This document shows positions 54,760 to 64,000 of a stretch of 64,000 nucleotides of DNA, in pieces. This stretch comes from Astragalus membranaceus (Eukaryota; Streptophyta; Magnoliopsida; Fabales; Fabaceae): contig CM076854.1 of NCBI GenBank assembly GCA_039519185.1, positions 73,465,948 through 73,529,947 of the forward strand, in the 5' to 3' direction. Position numbers and translations under genes: made by a program. Each line of letters opens with the position of its first letter. The first letter of the stretch is position 1. The notes under the pieces were generated by a model. That model worked only from the letters and a program-made list of their open reading frames with translations, had not been told where the DNA came from and searched no databases.

Positions 54760-55040
54760 CCACTTTTGGTCTTTTACTTTTTTTTATTTATTTTATTCCT
54801 TTATCTTTTTGGTCTTTTATTTTTTTTTCTTGTTTTGGTCCCTCATCTTCCATTCCCGTATTATTTTGGTTTTTTTTGTATTTTTCGCCCATTAACTTAA
54901 CAAGTATCACGCTGGCAGTTAACTTGCTTACGTGGCATCTTAAATGTCGGGGCTGACTTGGAACTCATTAAGTGATGTGGCAAATAGGGGACCAAATTGA
55001 AACTTAAAAAAACATACAGGACCAAAACCAAAACAAATGT
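54760..55040. repeat. Possible MULE-type MITE
   Basis: T-rich left part with TTTTGGTCCCTC and right part with GGGGACCAAATTG and AGGACCAAAACCAAAAC. It resembles the TTTTGGTCCCTG ends of the MULE at 36063. Exact ends and a target duplication are not seen. Confidence 0.35.
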
Positions 55041-55618
55041 ACAAAAACGATCCTTGACACGCTTTCCAAGATCGACATCAACATCAACTCAACACGCTTT
55101 CCAAGATCGATCCTTGGCAACCACAGTGGGAGAACCAGATCTCTCACACCCTTCCTTCTTCTCGGAATTTGCTCTTGCTTCTTCTTTCATGGCTCCCTCA
55201 CGCCGACTCTCTAGATGTGAATCTACGCACATCCGAAACGAAGTCGAGTAAGATGTTCAAGTACGTGATTTTCATTCTTCAATAGCCGGATTGGTGAAAA
55301 AAAATTAATTTTGTGCAAAATACGTAAAATGCAATGTTAAGCAGTGTGTTTTGGGGTACTTTAGAGTACTAAAAAAAATTTACCTGTTTAGATACGCGAA
55401 GTTAGTTACTTAATAGGAAAATTTTTTACAGAGGAGAGGGAGTACGTAACAAACTTTTAACGTGATGTGGGGACAACATTATCAGTGGACTATATATAGC
55501 AACTATAGATTGAGTTATATCATGAAGAGTCAAAAGAAATCTCCAACAATATTCAAAGGTTTTTGTTGGAATGAGATAGTTTACATTGGACAACAGAAAA
55601 TCATCTCATTATAGGTTC

Positions 55619-55634
55619 TCCACTATATATAGTA
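55619..55634 (+). promoter_or_regulatory. TATA box of GH1 gene
   Basis: CACTATATATAGTATATG lies about 75 bases upstream of the ATG, which places transcription start near 55655. Confidence 0.6.
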
Positions 55635-55703
55635 TATGAATCGGTTTCCCTTTCCCTACTATAAATTATTAGGGTTTTTCTATCAAATTCAAAAATTCAA
55701 AAA

Positions 55704-61121
<5,418 letters not shown>

Positions 61122-61194
61122 AGTAGCATTCTCGGACAAGAATCTTAGACCGAATAGATTCCTTCTGAAATATCATGATGATTTGGAAACAATT

Positions 61195-61650
61195 TAGACG
61201 GATTTGAGATGAAATACATTACATGTTTTGTTTATTATTCTCTTTCAAGATCTGTCCTAAATCCAACTGAAGTATTTAGATGGATATATGAGAAATAATG
61301 CATTATATAGTCTACTTTTATTCTTTTCTAATATCCATCCCATGTGTTTGCAAAATATTGCAACTGATTTGAGACAAAATATATTATATATGTTGTTTGA
61401 TTATTATTTTGTTTTGAGGTTTGTTCCAAATTTCTATGAAAGTTTGAGATAAATTGGGATGGAACAGTAACATTTCCCTCTTTAGTGTGCGTCATCCCAA
61501 ATCTGTGCGAACTACTGAGACAAAAAATATTTCGTCGTCTATTTATATTCTCTTGTAAGAATTGTTCCAAATACGTGCGAAATTGAGACCAGTTTGAGAC
61601 GACATATATTATGGTGTTTGATTTTTATTCTCTGTTGATTTTCATCTCAA
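61195..61650 (+). repeat. Degenerate about 120-bp tandem repeats downstream of GH1
   Basis: Units carry GATTTGAGA(C/T), a block like AAATATATTATATRTGTTGT, a Tx(T)TATTATTCTCTT block and a GTYCCAAAT block near 61195, 61368, 61513 and 61585. They overlap the likely 3' end of the transcript. Confidence 0.55.
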
Positions 61651-61860
61651 TCTTGTATTTATGAAACTAATTAAGGTTTTTCAATTGGGCGGAAAAAAAG
61701 TATGACAAAATTGAGGTTAAATGGGTTATTAAAATAATTGATAATTAATCCTTAATACTTATATAGGTAATTGATGTTTGTTATTATTGTTGGTATAATA
61801 GTTGTGTAAAAACTCTTTTGGGATGGGAGAACCACACGAACCAGCAAAATAGGGTATATA
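61651..61860. other. AT-rich intergenic DNA
   Basis: Nothing recognised. Confidence 0.3.
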
Positions 61861-62319
61861 CAATGTTTTAAAACTAGGACCGGTGACCGACTCGGTGAAG
61901 GTACCGGGTCACTGGGTCAAGGGTCGGACCGAAGGGTCGATAGTTGAACCGCATGACCAAAACCGGGACCGGATGACTCGGACCCGGTCTCTATTTCGCG
62001 AATTTTCAAGACCCATATAGTATAAATTTCGTACCTGTAAAACTTAATTTCTTAAAATTAACCATCCTGCCTAGAAAAGTCTAACAAAAAATCACCTAAT
62101 TTCAACAAAACAACCATCTCACAACAAAACAATTATCCAAATCCATCCAATTTCAACAACAAACAACCATCTCACAAAACAACCATCTCATACAAATACA
62201 ACAACAACAAACAACCATATCATTGTACACAAATCTAAACATCATTCATTATATGATGGAATCAAAACATCATCATCATATATGATATCTTCATCAATAG
62301 GTTCCCCGGAAGCTCCATC
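61861..62319. other. Possible hAT-type transposon fragment
   Basis: AAACTAGGACCGGTGACCGA, repeated CCGGGTC / GGGTCGG words and AACAACCATCTCACAA repeats resemble the ends of plant hAT elements. The SIRE-type LTR interrupts it on the right. Confidence 0.35.
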
Positions 62320-63701
62320 TGTTACCAAGTGGCTTTAGTCTCAAGAGGGGGGTGAATTGAGATTTAAAAACTTTTCAGATCTTTCGAAAACGTTTTTCCC
62401 CTTTTCAATGACTTAGATCAATTTCCGCACAGGTTAAGTGGAAGCGAAGGAATTAGAATATAAAGCAGTAAAGCGGTATAACAGTAAAGCAGGAAAACAG
62501 TAAAGCACGCAGAGATTTATCCTGGTTCGGTCAACTCCTAGTGACCTACGTCCAGTCCTCACACGCTTGTGAGATTTTCCACTAACCAAAACAACAAGGC
62601 TTACAGGTGCCTTGGAAAACCTTTACAGACTCAGGCACTCTCCTCCTAGGATACCCCACCTATGGAGAGCCCTCAAATCTATTACAACAATAACAAGAGA
62701 TACCCCACCCCTGTTACAATCAGCTGCCCCAGAAAGATACCCCACTTCCTAGTACAAACAACTACCCTAGAGAGATACCCCACTCCCTAGTACAAATCAC
62801 AAACAATTAAATAATAAAAAATTGTAAAGACAGAAATACCTCTAATGAAGGCAGATATTACAACTTGAAGAATGCAACCCCAACTAACTCTTAGCAACAG
62901 ATCAGCTCAGACGGACCAACGGTGCGTGACGAGCAAAAGTAAAAGCGTGAAGAGTTTTTCTCAAAAGTTTTCTGATTCGTGAAATGGGTTGTGTGAAAGA
63001 ATGAACGTAATGCAGTGCCTATTTATAGGCTATGAGAAAATCAAGTTTACGTTGAAAATAGTGTAGGAATCGATTCTTTGTTGAAAGCATTTGATCTAGA
63101 AATCGATTCATTTAAGTGAGGAATCGATTTTGACTTGTTTGAAAAATAGGGACAATCAATTCTTGAGAACCATGGAGGGCTAGGAATCAATTCTGTACTT
63201 AGTGAAAACTTGTATGAATCGATTCTCAGCTTGCCTGAGACATGTAGGAATCGATTCTTCCTTTAAAAAAGTTTGGCTCAGGAATCGATTTATGCACTGA
63301 AAATACATGAAGTGAAAATCGATTCTTCCTTTTCTGATTGGCCTGAAAATCGATTTTGATAAGATGAAATCGATTTTTATGTTTTAAAGATGATAGGTAT
63401 GTTTACGTAAGTATGCATGCATCTTTGAAAAACTTGTGAGTGTGTGAGACTTTGAGATACGAGCTGACCTTCGAAAGAGCTTACACTTTTTCCTAAGACA
63501 CATCCAAACCCTAAGGACTACCCTTATATTTAAGGACTACCCTTAAACTTGAATCTTCAATTCTTGAGCTTGTTTGTCTTGGATTGTGACTTTGATGTTT
63601 AGTCACTTTTATTAACTTTGGCCATCAACTTTGCCTTTGTCTTTTTCAGCATCAAAACTTATCCTGCAATATTAGTTTACCTGCAATACAAGGTATCCAC
63701 A
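62320..63701 (-). repeat. SIRE/Maximus-type copia 3' LTR, minus strand
   Basis: The minus strand starts TGTGGATACCTTGTATTGC at 63701 and ends CCACTTGGTAACA at 62320. A PPT (AAAAAGGGGGAGAA) precedes it on the minus strand (63702-63715). A TATA box (GCCTATAAATAGGC) lies near 63022. AATCGATT-type palindromes recur about every 30 bases at 63065-63385. Internal sequence continues past the window end. Confidence 0.78.
63065..63385. repeat. AATCGATT palindrome array in SIRE-type LTR
   Basis: About ten copies of GAATCGATTC-like words (some with a T or A change) spaced 20-40 bases apart. Confidence 0.85.
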
Positions 63702-64000
63702 TTCTCCCCCTTTTTGATGATGACAAAACATTAACTCAGCTCAGCAATTTGTTTAAGATATTTTGCAACTTTTTTCATGACCACATTCATTTTTATTTTT
63801 CATTTTGCAAAGACCAATTTATCATCTTTTGTTCCTAGCCTTAACATAACCGATGCTCCCCCAAACTTAGCTTTTAAAACAACTCTCAATTTTTAATGAA
63901 AACTTGACTAACCCTTTGGTTATCCAAAACTTAACTTTATCCTTAGATTACTCCTAGCTAACTAGGTTCTTCACTAAGCTTGGATTTTGTGTAAAAGCAG
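63702..64000 (-). mobile_element. SIRE-type copia internal region, 3' end
   Basis: Noncoding sequence between the PPT and pol, with a TCATCATCAAAAAGGGGGAG start on the minus strand. The element extends outside the window. Confidence 0.6.

Larger units (their letters stand above)
54551..55703. promoter_or_regulatory. Shared upstream region of UROD and GH1 genes
   Basis: About 1.15 kb between divergent start codons. It contains a TGGTCC/GGACCAAA-flanked insertion-like stretch (54760-55040) and TATATATAG boxes near 55488 and 55623. The ORF at 54997-55251 lacks family features and is not called. Confidence 0.5.

Noticed and set aside
54997..55251. An 84-codon plus ORF upstream of GH1
   Set aside because: It overlaps repeat-like DNA, has no recognisable domain, and a short direct repeat (CACGCTTTCCAAGATCGA) lies inside it.

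Overview
This window is plant nuclear DNA, most likely from a papilionoid legume. Evidence for a plant: multi-exon genes with GT-AG introns (a plastid-type uroporphyrinogen decarboxylase and a GH1 glycosidase) and dense LTR retrotransposons of the Ogre/Tat, Athila, Tekay/Del and SIRE lineages. The legume assignment rests on the style of the Ogre and SIRE-type LTRs and on a ureide-permease fragment, so it is an inference.

Layout. 1-3721: Ogre/Tat-type LTR whose start is outside the window. 3722-~7400: palindrome-rich minisatellite, then a Tat-like fragment with an antisense gene and a short 3' LTR. 7401-8357: noncoding leader of a minus-strand Tekay-like element. 8358-35931: one LTR of that element, split by a four-deep nest. 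A CACTA transposon (about 9766-35062) sits in the LTR, an Athila retrotransposon (10026-29142, target duplication GTAAC) sits in the CACTA, and a nearly intact Tekay/Del retrotransposon (15658-25194, target duplication CTGAT) sits in the Athila pol gene. The CACTA, about 6.2 kb once the Athila is removed, carries exon-intron fragments of at least six unrelated host genes, all on the minus strand: PHS1-like, ureide permease, PRP40, eIF3i, ABCF3-like and class III peroxidase. It looks like a multi-gene Pack-CACTA. 36063-40304: Mutator-like element with a perfect 9-bp target duplication, a minus-strand truncated but spliceable transposase and a convergent GRF-zinc-finger/membrane ORF. 40314-50600: eroded Ty1-copia remnant, a Tekay-type solo LTR, a local duplication, a hAT deletion derivative and a short-LTR retroelement.

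Host genes lie on the right. 50662-50942 (minus) is a COA5/PET191 fragment with a one-base frameshift. 51550-54550 (minus) is a complete six-exon UROD/HEME gene (403 codons). 55704-61121 (plus) is a complete 15-exon GH1 gene (537 codons) with a signal peptide, an extra N-terminal exon and altered residues next to its catalytic glutamates. UROD and GH1 are divergent and share about 1.15 kb of upstream DNA. The window ends in a minus-strand SIRE/Maximus-type copia 3' LTR (62320-63701) and the start of its internal region.

How the parts relate. Most of the window is transposon-derived. LTR divergence agrees with nesting order: about 4 differences in 1559 bp for the Athila and 2 in 2521 bp for the inner Tekay, counted by eye, so both insertions are young. 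The host genes serve separate functions (tetrapyrrole synthesis, cytochrome oxidase assembly, glycoside hydrolysis) and do not form a pathway.
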